A DNA stretch of 64,000 nt from Chitinophagaceae bacterium (GTDB taxonomy: Bacteria; Bacteroidota; Bacteroidia; Chitinophagales; Chitinophagaceae), in the NCBI GenBank assembly GCA_016719165.1, contig JADKAJ010000001.1, forward strand, positions 806,001-870,000. The letters are read 5' to 3'. The translations under genes were made by a program, and so were the position numbers. The notes under the pieces are model-generated. The model worked only from the letters and a program-made list of their open reading frames with translations. It had not been told where the DNA came from and searched no databases. This document shows, in pieces, positions 15,908-24,762 of the stretch (position 1 is its first letter; each line of letters starts with the position of its first letter).

Positions 15908-17308
15908 ATGGCATTGAGCAGAATCTGGACAGCTTTCATTATCATAGCCTTGCTGGTTGCGGCTGGAAAATTTGTTTTTGAACCCGGGCAGCAGCATATT
16001 TTCAGCAGCCTGGTCACAGGAAAGAATACAGACACCATTGGGGCAAGAACATTGGATTCTGCAGGTATCCCTGCTTCGGTTCACAGCCAGCTGGTCGATC
16101 AGAAAGTAGCAATATGGGGTAAAGAAAAAGTGTACAGGATCAGTGACGGAGCTTTCAGGGTTTACCGGTTATTGCCTGCGAACGGAATATTTGAAACTAC
16201 TAAAGATGCTGTCAATCTTTGTATTGGTCTGATTGGTATCATGGCACTGTTCATGGGATTTATGAGTATTGCAGAGAGGGCAGGAGGTATCCGGTTCTTG
16301 TCGAGGATAATCGGGCCATTCTTTTCCCGCATATTCCCGGATGTACCAAAGAACCATCCTTCCATGGGACATATGGTGATGAATTTTTCAGCAAACCTGA
16401 TGGGCCTTGATAATGCGGCTACACCTTTTGGCATAAAAGCGATGGAAAGCCTGCAGGAGATCAACCCGGATAAGAACACAGCTTCTAATCCCCAACTGAT
16501 GTTCCTTTGTTTACATGCATCAGGCTTAACATTGATACCAACAATAATTATCGCCGACAGGGTAGCCTTAAAATCACAGCATCCTACAGATATTTTTATT
16601 CCGTGTATGATCGCCACTTTTGCAGCCACCATCGCTGCGATGCTAATAGTGGCTTACCGGCAACGAATCAGGATATTTCAGTCGGTGATCCTGCTTTGGG
16701 TATTGGGTATCTCTGCCGTTATCGCTGCCCTTATCTTATATATCAAAACACTGGATGCAAAAGGGGTACAATTATTCTCTACCAGTCTCAGTAATGGTAT
16801 TATCCTGTTGATCTTTTTACTGATCATACTGGGTGCTGTTTACAAGAAGACGCCAGTATTCGATTCTTTTATCGAAGGCGCAAAAGGAGGTTTTGAAACT
16901 GCTATCCGGATCATTCCCTACCTGGTTGGTTTATTAGTAGCAATAAGTTTGCTGAGAAACAGTGGGGCTTTTGAATTTGTTATGGATGGCATTAAGAACC
17001 TGTTCATTTTCTTTGGTGGCGATATACGAGTAGTGGATGCATTGCCAACTGCCATTTTAAAACCATTGAGCGGTAGCGGGGCAAGGGCTATGATGATCGA
17101 TACGTTGAATGCACAGGGGGTCGATTCATTTGCGGGTAACCTTGCCTCTGTTTTCAGGGGCTCTGCGGATACTACTTTTTATATTATCGCCGTTTATTTT
17201 GGTGCAGTGGGAATAAAAAATACCCGCTATGCCGTTACGACTATGCTCCTGGCAGACCTGGCTGGTATTATTACAGCCATTGCAATGGCTTATTTATTCT
17301 TTGGATAA
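15908..17308 (+). CDS. fused SpmA/SpmB-type nucleoside recognition domain membrane protein
   Basis: 466 residues with about nine membrane segments. The first half resembles spore maturation protein A (LCIGLIGIMALFMGFMSIAE, NLMGLDNAATPFGIKAMESL), the second spore maturation protein B (ILLIFLLIILGAVYKK, FIEGAKGGFETAIRIIPYLV, LPTAILKPLSGSGARAMMID, FRGSADTTFYIIAVYFG). Both belong to the Gate/nucleoside-recognition superfamily. In non-sporulating Bacteroidota the fused form is common; its substrate is unknown, and transport of a small solute is a reasonable inference. The gene starts 95 bp from divergently transcribed ychF and is followed by a strong terminator. Confidence 0.88.
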   Translation: MALSRIWTAFIIIALLVAAGKFVFEPGQQHIFSSLVTGKNTDTIGARTLDSAGIPASVHSQLVDQKVAIWGKEKVYRISDGAFRVYRLLPANGIFETTKDAVNLCIGLIGIMALFMGFMSIAERAGGIRFLSRIIGPFFSRIFPDVPKNHPSMGHMVMNFSANLMGLDNAATPFGIKAMESLQEINPDKNTASNPQLMFLCLHASGLTLIPTIIIADRVALKSQHPTDIFIPCMIATFAATIAAMLIVAYRQRIRIFQSVILLWVLGISAVIAALILYIKTLDAKGVQLFSTSLSNGIILLIFLLIILGAVYKKTPVFDSFIEGAKGGFETAIRIIPYLVGLLVAISLLRNSGAFEFVMDGIKNLFIFFGGDIRVVDALPTAILKPLSGSGARAMMIDTLNAQGVDSFAGNLASVFRGSADTTFYIIAVYFGAVGIKNTRYAVTTMLLADLAGIITAIAMAYLFFG

Positions 17309-17310
17309 AA

Positions 17311-17337
17311 AAAGGCTGTTCTTTATGAACAGCCTTT
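17311..17337. terminator. bidirectional intrinsic terminator
   Basis: Perfect 11 bp stem AAAGGCTGTTC / GAACAGCCTTT with a 5 nt loop. Seven A residues in a row directly before GGCTG (17307-17313) give a T-run on the minus strand, serving the DUF4397 end of the sus operon; the + strand side serves the SpmAB-type gene, whose stop lies only 2 bp upstream. Confidence 0.9.
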
Positions 17338-17360
17338 CCAACGTTTTATTTTTTAATTCT

Positions 17361-18101
17361 TTAGCGGTTAATGAAAGACGATAATGTCCTGGCAATAGTG
17401 CCGGATGTTGTTTCATATCTTCCCCTGAATACTAAAGTATAGCTTCTTTTTTCAGTGGGAGTTAAACCGTTCAAAACAGCCAGTTGATTGGTAGTCCCTG
17501 TTTCTCTTACATAAAAGGTATCCGTAAATGCAGATGGTACAGGAATGAAATCCGTTACTCCTGTAACTGCCACATTGGTAAACACATTTACATTTCTTCT
17601 TTTTGAGAAGATGTCAACAGCCGGAACAGCATTTTTTGAGAAAATAAAATTGGCAAACCGAAGTCTTGCTGTAGTATCTCCGGGTACAACAATTTTTGTT
17701 TCCACTGTTTTCTGTTTTGCAGCGTTGATGGTGTCGTACATGAAAATGGTATAATTTTTACCTACATCCATGTTTTGTGCAAAAGAAAGTGGTGTTTGTG
17801 TGGTGGCGGTTAATGTATCCCTGATCATGAAAGCCCTGTATCCACCGGGAGCAGCAAAAGCAAAACCGGTAGAGGGAAAAACACTACCGAGTATTAGCTT
17901 TGCGCCATTTACAGGTTTAGAATCAACATATACATAATTACGATCCGCATTGACAGTTGCCATATATACCTGCAGCAAGCTGCTATTGCTGAAATCCCGG
18001 TTCTGTTCCACTTTTTCATCAAAGGATTTAGTACATGATGAAAACATGAATGTTGCAGCCAGGCTGGCAACCCCAAGAATAGTTTTATTTATCAACTTCA
18101 T
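17361..18101 (-). CDS. DUF4397 domain lipoprotein
   Basis: 246 residues with a lipoprotein signal (MKLINKTILGVASL... FSSC, Cys23). The mature part has two Ig-like DUF4397 modules: QVYMATVNADRNYVYVDSKPV with APGGYRAFMI, then LRFANFIF...VDIFSKRRNVNVFTNVAV. DUF4397 proteins are surface lipoproteins of unknown ligand, often beside SusC/SusD pairs. It begins 25 bp after susD on the same strand and is the last gene of the deoR-susC-susD operon. It is therefore probably an accessory surface lipoprotein of the uptake system. Confidence 0.88.
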   Translation of the reverse strand: MKLINKTILGVASLAATFMFSSCTKSFDEKVEQNRDFSNSSLLQVYMATVNADRNYVYVDSKPVNGAKLILGSVFPSTGFAFAAPGGYRAFMIRDTLTATTQTPLSFAQNMDVGKNYTIFMYDTINAAKQKTVETKIVVPGDTTARLRFANFIFSKNAVPAVDIFSKRRNVNVFTNVAVTGVTDFIPVPSAFTDTFYVRETGTTNQLAVLNGLTPTEKRSYTLVFRGRYETTSGTIARTLSSFINR

Positions 18102-18126
18102 AAGTTTTCAGTTTGTTAGTTAGTTA

Positions 18127-19764
18127 TTAAGGTTGAGAGAACCATTGTTCTTTGGTATGATAATCCAGTGCAATCGCCCCGATACTTGTTAGTGCTGCAA
18201 CATTATATAAATATTCTGAATTATACCTTGGACGGGCACGGTAAGCCAATTTCCCATTGTTATCAGGATATAAATCGGATCCGCTTGGAGCGGTAAAATC
18301 TGCATATACCTGCATACCGGTAACAGGATCCAGGTCTGTATAATGGTATCTTCTCATATCCACCCAGGTTTGCATGAATCCATAACCATACAAGGCTATG
18401 TATTTCTGCATCATGATATGTGATAAGGTAAGATTGGCGGCAGTTGGAACCACGGCCGGGTTGGCCAGGTAAGCTGCTCTTGTAGCCGGTGTGATCTGCA
18501 TGGCAGCAGGCACTTTATTATGAAATTCTGGTGTGCCGGTAAGAAAATCAAAACTCAGGTTAAGGCCATCGATATAAGCTGTAAGGGCGCCTGGTTTGTT
18601 GCCAGTCAACCACAATGCTTCTGCTTTCATAAAAGCTATTTCAGCAGCCGTGATAACGGGAAATTGAACTCCATTTTGAAAAATATACCTGCAGGGGTTA
18701 TCATTACCGGGGGCTCCGGTGGTAGCAAAACTACTTCCCCAGAAATTTTGCGGTAGATCAGCCGTAGCAAGGCCATCTGTACCTTTTGTAGGACGAACGC
18801 CTTTATAAGTACCATTGGTATTTTCCCGGATGATATAGGGAGCTCTTGGATCAGCTACTCCTAAGAACATGGAATTAACACCAGACATCAGGTCGGCAAT
18901 AAAACGGGTTTGGCGCAGGGTACCCACATTACCCCTGACAGGTCCAAAGAAATTGGATGTGCCGGTGATACCAGTGTTCGCAAACCTTGCCGCTGCATTA
19001 TCTGCATTACTGTTAATGGCCAGGTTGCAATAATATAAAACTGAATCTGCCCGGTAGTTGGCGCCTTTATTTGTTAAGTGAAAGGAACGGGCCAGTACAG
19101 AATAAACAAATTTTTTCCATTTGTTTACATCACCGTTATAAAAGTAAGCATCTCCCAGGGCAAGATTTGCCTGGCTTACATTACCACCTGTTTTATTAAG
19201 GTTTTCAATTGCCAGGTGAGCTTGTCTTCTGACTTCAGCATAAATATCTTCCTGTGTATCATATTCAAATACAAGACGGTCTGGGTCAAAAGCCTGCCTG
19301 AGTATTGCTTCACCATACATATTGGTCAGTGTCAACCAACTCCATGCCCTGATGGCATGACCCACACCTACATAATCCCATTTTTCTTCTTCTGCCGCCC
19401 AGTCCATCATTCTTCCCAGGTTTTGTCCCATACCATAGTAATGCATAGCCCAAACAGAACCCAGTACATCACTGGCACCAGTAGCGCCACCCATACGGTC
19501 GTACTGGTTCAACGCTGTATTAGTAGCCCAGAACTGTACATATCTTCCTATATAAAGTCCGTCGTTGGCGATACCATAGGCAGATCCCTGTGCGGAAGAA
19601 CTTCCGATGAAATTACCAATGATTCCGGGTAATAATGTTTCAACTGGTACACGGGTAGTGGCATTGGGGTTTAAAAATGCTTCGTCAATTTTTTTACTGC
19701 AGGAGCTGAACAGCAGTAAAGCTGTTACCGGCAATAAGCAAATTTTTATTAATAGTTTATTCAT
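18127..19764 (-). CDS. SusD/RagB family nutrient-binding outer membrane lipoprotein
   Basis: 545 residues. Lipoprotein signal with Cys22 (TALLLFSSC), followed by basic then acidic residues as for surface-exposed lipoproteins. It is of the SusD-like type 2 group: NPNATTRVPVETLLPGIIGN at the start, RAWSWLTLTNMYGEAI (TPR-like helix), LGDAYFYNGDVNKWKKF, and PVITAAEIAFMKAEALW near residue 385. SusD proteins bind oligosaccharides or peptides at the surface and lid the SusC transporter. It starts 19 bp after susC. No glycoside hydrolase is adjacent, so the substrate cannot be inferred. Confidence 0.94.
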   Translation of the reverse strand: MNKLLIKICLLPVTALLLFSSCSKKIDEAFLNPNATTRVPVETLLPGIIGNFIGSSSAQGSAYGIANDGLYIGRYVQFWATNTALNQYDRMGGATGASDVLGSVWAMHYYGMGQNLGRMMDWAAEEEKWDYVGVGHAIRAWSWLTLTNMYGEAILRQAFDPDRLVFEYDTQEDIYAEVRRQAHLAIENLNKTGGNVSQANLALGDAYFYNGDVNKWKKFVYSVLARSFHLTNKGANYRADSVLYYCNLAINSNADNAAARFANTGITGTSNFFGPVRGNVGTLRQTRFIADLMSGVNSMFLGVADPRAPYIIRENTNGTYKGVRPTKGTDGLATADLPQNFWGSSFATTGAPGNDNPCRYIFQNGVQFPVITAAEIAFMKAEALWLTGNKPGALTAYIDGLNLSFDFLTGTPEFHNKVPAAMQITPATRAAYLANPAVVPTAANLTLSHIMMQKYIALYGYGFMQTWVDMRRYHYTDLDPVTGMQVYADFTAPSGSDLYPDNNGKLAYRARPRYNSEYLYNVAALTSIGAIALDYHTKEQWFSQP

Positions 19765-19783
19765 TTTTCTTAAGTTTTAAAGG

Positions 19784-22700
19784 TTAGAAGGATGCCCTGA
19801 TTCCAAAGTTTACTGTTAGAGCTGCGGGCAAGGTTCCATAATCGAAACCAAAAGCACCCACACCGCGGCTGCCTGATGTATTACCATTCACCATGGGGTC
19901 TGCACCACTGTAATTAGTCAACAGTATCAGGTCGTTTCCGGTAACAAAGGCGCTAAGGCTTTTTATCCCTTTAATAAAATTGGATGAAAAAGTGTAACTG
20001 AGAGAAATATCCCTCAGCCTGAACCAGTTCACATCTTTTTCAATAAATGCTTCTTCAGGCATGGTCGTATAATAATCCTGCTGGTAGTACGGAGTGATAG
20101 CGATCGTGTTGACAGTAGGAGTGGCTGAGTTCTGAAGCCCGTCATTTAATACACCCTGGATCACCCTTGGAAGCAGCCTGTCAGCAGTCAATTTGCTGCG
20201 GCCCGTACGTGTCAGGAACATATTGTTTCCGTTGAAAATATCGCCACCCACTTTCAGGTCCCACAGCATGCTGAGTTTCCAGTTCTTCCAGCTGAAACTG
20301 TTTAGCCATCCTAATGTGAAATTAGGATTCCTGTCACCTCTTACTTTAAAAAGACCTTCTACAACAGGTAAGCCATTCAACGGGTTGATCAGTATCTGCC
20401 CTGCATTATTCCTCGCATAACCAAATGCTGTAATAGTAGTAGTAGGTCCGCCAAAAACAAGACCGCCTCTTGCATTGCCATACAGCCATGTATCTGCAAT
20501 ATAATATTCTGCAACATTACGTGGCATATCTTCTACCTTATTCCACATCTTGTTAAAGTTTAATCGCATATTCCATTTAAGTGCTTTCTTCTTTAACATA
20601 TCATAGTTCACTGCTACTTCAAATCCCTGGTTCCTGGTAGTAGCAGCATTTTGTGTATTTAATACGAAACCTGTTCCATAACTCAGGCGGAAGGCATTAA
20701 TGATCTGACCTTTATTAAGTGTATTATAATAGGTCATATCCACATTCAAACGGCTGCTGAATAAGCGGAACTCGGTACCTAACTCATAAGTTTTTTGTTT
20801 TTCAGGAGCCAGGTCTGCATTATTATTAAAGAAACCGTAGGAGAATCCACCACCACTGGCAAAATTGTTCACAAACACAGATTGAGTGGAATAGGGAGGA
20901 TTCAACCTTGCCGTTCCGGCCAAAGAGGTTCTCAGCTTCCAGTAACTAAGCACACTGTTCTTTTTCAAAGCCGGGAAGATATCACTCACAATCAAACTTA
21001 AACTACCACCCGGGTAATCATATTTCCTGTTTTTCTCAGGTAAGGTAGATGCTTCTTCAAACCGGTGTGTATAAGAGAAGAAGGCATAGTTTTTATAGCT
21101 TACAGCAAATTCACCGAAAACAGCAAACTGGCGGGAGATACTTTGATTGTACCTGCCAAAATTATTCTGCAATAAACGCTGCCTGGTATTTACACGGGTG
21201 ATGCTGCTGTCCATATAATCACCAACAACTCCCCTGAGATCATTATCAGATAATATTGCACCGTTCTTATACATCTTTCCTGTAACTCCACCTACAGAAT
21301 CAACTATATTGGTACCATAAATAGCAAACATTTTTGTTTCATAATCCTGCCACATGGTTCCGCCCATTAAACGCAGTTCCAGGTCTTTCCCGATTTTTTT
21401 CTTGGCTGTTGCTGTAATCGTATGATTATAGCCAATATATTTTCTCCAGTAATTATCTAATGTTCCGCCGACTCCTCTTGCAAGATAAAAGGACTGTGGA
21501 TGATAAAACTGGTAACCTGTCATATCATAAGTATCATATCCAAATCTTCCGGTTAAAGACAACCAGGAAAAAGGATTGAAATTTACCCCTAATGAATACG
21601 TTTTCCGGTCTGTTTCATCGTAAGACCTGTTTTTCTTTACATTGAAAAGCGGGTTGTCGAAATCAGCATTGGGGTTTGAATTAAACAAGGCAAGCTTATC
21701 TCCATTGGGATCTTCGAAAGATCTGATATCATTGGTTGAAGGCCAGATAAGCAAACTCAATAAGTAACCACCGGCACTTCTCAGCACTTTGTTGTTATCA
21801 GACCTTGTGTAAGCGAATGATGGAGACAGTTCCAGTTTTCCCTTAAACAGTTTTGTGGTATTAGAGATACGAAAAGTGTAGCGTTTGAAATCGTTTTCAG
21901 GCACTACACCTTTTTGATCAAAGTAACTGCCGGATACACGAAATTTTGATTCTTTAAAACCAAAGTCTGCACCCAGGTTATGTGTTTGCGAAGTACCGTT
22001 TCTGAAGAAGGCTTCTTTATTATCAAATAACTGGGTACCGGGAGCATAGGCCGGTCCAAAATATGTGAAAACATTGCTGGGAAGACCGTTGATACCATTC
22101 TCGTATTCATCCAGTGTTTCGGGCCAGCGGGTCACTTTTTGAATACGGAAACTATTATCATACTGTATGCCCAGTTTGTTTGTTTTTGATTTCCTTGTTG
22201 TAATTACAATAGCACCTGAGCTGGCCTGGCTTCCGTAAAGGGCGGTAGCTTCAGGTCCTTTTAATATAGTTATGGTTTCAATATCACTTGGGTTCAGATC
22301 TGCAATCCTGTTTTGATAGTCAGTATTACGGTTAGGCCTGTCAGAGGCTAAACCAATGTCCTGGCCACCACCGGATGTTTCATTGATAGTTGAATTATCC
22401 ATAATGATGCCATCGATCACATACAGCGGCTGATTACTCAGCGATAAGGAATTGTAACCACGCAGTACCACTGACGTAGAAGAACCGGCAACACCTGAAG
22501 TGGGGTCCATCGTCAGACCAGCCACACGGCCTCCCAAACTATTCAAGAAATTCTCTCTTTGTGTTTCCTGTATTTCTGCACCATCCACTTTTTGAACAGA
22601 GTAGCCCAACGACCTTGGATTTCTTTTGATATCCATCGCTGTAACTACAACTTCACCCATCATGTTGTCGGCTGTTTTTAAACTGATGCCAACAGTATCA

Positions 22701-22972
22701 CCAGAACCTGGTTTAATATCTGTTGTTACGTAACCAACATAAGAGACCTGGAGTGTTTCACCCGGGTTCATTTTGAGGGTAAACTTACCATTCGCATCTG
22801 TTTGTGTAATGCGGCGGGTACCCTTCACCCTAACGGTAACACCAGCCAGTGGTGACTTACTATCCTCTGACAAGATGGTGCCGGTGATAGTTCGCTCCTG
22901 TGCCTGCACAGAGGGCGGCAGCAATAGCAACATCAGCGATAATGCCAGGAATACTTGGAGAATTTTTCTCAT
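19784..22972 (-). CDS. SusC/RagA family TonB-linked outer membrane transporter
   Basis: 1062 residues. Signal peptide ending VQAQ, then a carboxypeptidase-regulatory-like domain (RTITGTILSEDSKSPLAGVT ... GKFTLKMNPGETLQVSYVGY, about residues 26-105). Next is the TonB-dependent plug (LNSLGGRVAGL, SVVLRGYNSLSLSNQPLYVI, DIETITILKGPEATALYGSQ) and a 22-strand barrel ending NFGIRASF. It imports ligands captured by the SusD partner, powered by TonB. It is preceded 47 bp upstream by a DeoR-type regulator on the same strand, unlike classical Sus loci, which use hybrid two-component or sigma/anti-sigma regulators. Confidence 0.96.
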   Translation of the reverse strand: MRKILQVFLALSLMLLLLPPSVQAQERTITGTILSEDSKSPLAGVTVRVKGTRRITQTDANGKFTLKMNPGETLQVSYVGYVTTDIKPGSGDTVGISLKTADNMMGEVVVTAMDIKRNPRSLGYSVQKVDGAEIQETQRENFLNSLGGRVAGLTMDPTSGVAGSSTSVVLRGYNSLSLSNQPLYVIDGIIMDNSTINETSGGGQDIGLASDRPNRNTDYQNRIADLNPSDIETITILKGPEATALYGSQASSGAIVITTRKSKTNKLGIQYDNSFRIQKVTRWPETLDEYENGINGLPSNVFTYFGPAYAPGTQLFDNKEAFFRNGTSQTHNLGADFGFKESKFRVSGSYFDQKGVVPENDFKRYTFRISNTTKLFKGKLELSPSFAYTRSDNNKVLRSAGGYLLSLLIWPSTNDIRSFEDPNGDKLALFNSNPNADFDNPLFNVKKNRSYDETDRKTYSLGVNFNPFSWLSLTGRFGYDTYDMTGYQFYHPQSFYLARGVGGTLDNYWRKYIGYNHTITATAKKKIGKDLELRLMGGTMWQDYETKMFAIYGTNIVDSVGGVTGKMYKNGAILSDNDLRGVVGDYMDSSITRVNTRQRLLQNNFGRYNQSISRQFAVFGEFAVSYKNYAFFSYTHRFEEASTLPEKNRKYDYPGGSLSLIVSDIFPALKKNSVLSYWKLRTSLAGTARLNPPYSTQSVFVNNFASGGGFSYGFFNNNADLAPEKQKTYELGTEFRLFSSRLNVDMTYYNTLNKGQIINAFRLSYGTGFVLNTQNAATTRNQGFEVAVNYDMLKKKALKWNMRLNFNKMWNKVEDMPRNVAEYYIADTWLYGNARGGLVFGGPTTTITAFGYARNNAGQILINPLNGLPVVEGLFKVRGDRNPNFTLGWLNSFSWKNWKLSMLWDLKVGGDIFNGNNMFLTRTGRSKLTADRLLPRVIQGVLNDGLQNSATPTVNTIAITPYYQQDYYTTMPEEAFIEKDVNWFRLRDISLSYTFSSNFIKGIKSLSAFVTGNDLILLTNYSGADPMVNGNTSGSRGVGAFGFDYGTLPAALTVNFGIRASF

Positions 22973-23019
22973 AGCTGTTTTTTTTTGATATAATTATTAA
23001 TAAGCAGTTCCAAAATTTA

Positions 23020-23769
23020 TTACAACACTTTTAATCCGGCATCCTTATATGGTCTTAATACCGGGTCGTTTTCATTTAATTCAGTTATCAATATATCAAT
23101 TTCATCAATACCACAAACACGGATTGGCTGAACTGTATTTATTTTTTCGGCGATACTCAGGCATATTACCTTTTTAGAAGACTCTATCATGGCCTTCTTT
23201 AGCTGCACGACCTCCCAATCATTATCTGTGATCCCATGCTTTACATCAATGGCATTGGTACCCAGGAAACAAAGGTCGGGTTTCATCTGTTTTATTTTGG
23301 CAATAGCCTCAGAACCAACAGTTATTTTAGAGTTTTTTGAAATTTTATCTCCGATTAAAATCACCTCAATATTGGGGTGATACATGTATTCCAGTATCAC
23401 CGGGATACTTCCGGAAATAAAAGTGGCTTTTAACTGGGGAGGTAATGAACGGGCCAGCTCCATGATGGTTGTGCCGCCGCTGGTAAGCACAAACATGCCA
23501 TTATTAATGAGGCTGATGGCTTTTTGGGCAATCGTCTTTTTCTGGTTTTGGGAATAAACTCCGTTTAACGGAAGCGACACATCATTGAAAGAATGGGATA
23601 ATGCACCGCCATGAACTTTTATTACTTTTCCCTCTTCTGCCAGTTCCTGGAGGTCACGACGAATAGTATCTTCTGACACCTTTATTTCGGTGCAGAGAGA
23701 AGAAGAGAGAACCTTATTATGAAGGTTCACCTGGTGCAGGATATATGCCTGCCTCTCTTTTTTAAGCAT
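23020..23769 (-). CDS. DeoR/GlpR family transcriptional regulator
   Basis: 249 residues. N-terminal DeoR-type winged helix (RQAYILHQVNLHNKVLSSSL, VSEDTIRRDLQELAEEGKVI, KVHGGALS). The C-terminal DeoR sensor domain resembles a sugar-phosphate isomerase fold (VLTSGGTTIMELARSLP, FISGSIPVILEYM, KPDLCFLGTNAIDVKHGITD). Such regulators usually repress carbohydrate genes and respond to phosphorylated sugars. It lies directly upstream of susC with the same orientation, so it likely controls this operon and possibly itself. That points to a sugar-type ligand, but this is inference. Confidence 0.93.
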   Translation of the reverse strand: MLKKERQAYILHQVNLHNKVLSSSLCTEIKVSEDTIRRDLQELAEEGKVIKVHGGALSHSFNDVSLPLNGVYSQNQKKTIAQKAISLINNGMFVLTSGGTTIMELARSLPPQLKATFISGSIPVILEYMYHPNIEVILIGDKISKNSKITVGSEAIAKIKQMKPDLCFLGTNAIDVKHGITDNDWEVVQLKKAMIESSKKVICLSIAEKINTVQPIRVCGIDEIDILITELNENDPVLRPYKDAGLKVL

Positions 23770-23905
23770 TCGTCAGTTTTGATATACTAAAATAGTAAAT
23801 TCCTGCATAAAAACGCAGAAACCGGATAATATTTGCAATATGTGGAAAAATGGGGGAAAGCGAACGCTGCCATTTATTTTATCTATTGCAGCATGACCAA
23901 TGATA

Positions 23906-24053
23906 AAGAGGCTGTTTCAAAAGCCCCAATCATTGTCATATTGAGCAAAGCCGAAATATGGCAATGATTGGGAAACAAATTTGTTCGCATTTCGATATCC
24001 CGATAGCTATCGGGACAATGTGACAAATTTGTTTGTTTTTGAAACAGCTTCCT
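23906..24053. mobile_element. nested palindromic MITE-like element
   Basis: About 148 bp of nested inverted repeats. Outer arms are GCTGTTTCAAAA (23911-23922) and TTTTGAAACAGC (24037-24048), extending to 17 bp with two mismatches. A second pair is CCCAATCATTG (23925-23935) and CAATGATTGGG (23962-23972). Two copies of the palindrome ACAAATTTGT lie at 23975-23984 and 24023-24032. The perfect 16 bp palindrome CCCGATAGCTATCGGG lies at 23999-24014 between them. No protein-coding gene lies inside. The terminal repeats resemble insertion-sequence ends, so a non-autonomous element is likely. It lies between the barrel gene's stop and the promoter region of deoR. Confidence 0.7.
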
Positions 24054-24084
24054 GCTAATTATATATTTTTTGTAGCGGAGAAAA

Positions 24085-24573
24085 TTATTTTCCAAAAGTG
24101 AACCTCGCAGTAAAACCTATAGCAGCCGGTTCAAAGTTGATATCGGTTACGATATTCAGTTCAGGTTTCCAGTCCAGCGATAAGTTTAGCGGAATGTTCG
24201 CAAACTTATAGTCAAGACCAATTACACCCTGTGCACCAATATTGGGGTCCGTTGATGTTTTTTGGGTAGTAGTATTTACTGTTTTCAGGAATGCCAGGTA
24301 ACCGCCGGCTCCATAGAAATAAGTTAATCCTTCTGCCGCAAGTGGTTTATGAAATTCTACCAGCGCACCAATCGCTAACGGATCTCCAAATGATAACAGG
24401 CCTTCAATGGCTGTTCTTTCATTGATGAAATGTTTTATTGAAACAGCATTATTGACCATAGCATTGGAACTGCTGAGCCGGACACCCAATGCTGTTTTAT
24501 AATTTTGTGCAGTGGCTGTATTCGCCAAACTCAGAGTGGTAATAACAATAACGGAAAGAATTATTTTCTTCAT
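24085..24573 (-). CDS. secreted outer-membrane beta-barrel-like protein
   Basis: 162 residues with signal peptide MKKIILSVIVITTLSLANTATAQ. The remainder has barrel-like strands (TALGVRLSSSNAMVNNAVSI, YFYGAGGYLAFLK, IGAQGVIGLDYKFANIPLNL, FTARFTFGK). Similar small proteins are frequent in Bacteroidota outer membranes; no function is known to me. Monocistronic, with the palindromic element just past its stop. Confidence 0.75.
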   Translation of the reverse strand: MKKIILSVIVITTLSLANTATAQNYKTALGVRLSSSNAMVNNAVSIKHFINERTAIEGLLSFGDPLAIGALVEFHKPLAAEGLTYFYGAGGYLAFLKTVNTTTQKTSTDPNIGAQGVIGLDYKFANIPLNLSLDWKPELNIVTDINFEPAAIGFTARFTFGK

Positions 24574-24762
24574 GATGATTTGTTTTGCTTCATTCTAAAC
24601 GAAAATGATGCCATCAAAGTCTAAAGAAAATGCAAAAGTTGCAGGAGGATAATTGATGCCTTTTTGAATTAACAGCATTTTACAATGAAACAGCAGGTAT
24701 AAGCTTGCCGGATGCAGTTTATCACCTTTGAATAAAGTCAGGATGTATTTTTTCAGTAAAAA

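Noticed and set aside
16162..16632. 156-codon minus-strand frame opposite the SpmA/SpmB fusion
   Set aside because: Hydrophobic antisense shadow of a membrane protein gene.
19078..19632. 184-codon plus-strand frame opposite susD
   Set aside because: Antisense of a clear SusD-like protein; no recognisable domain.
23883..24095. 70-codon open frame on the minus strand across the palindromic element
   Set aside because: It is made of the nested inverted repeats themselves and so not a protein gene.
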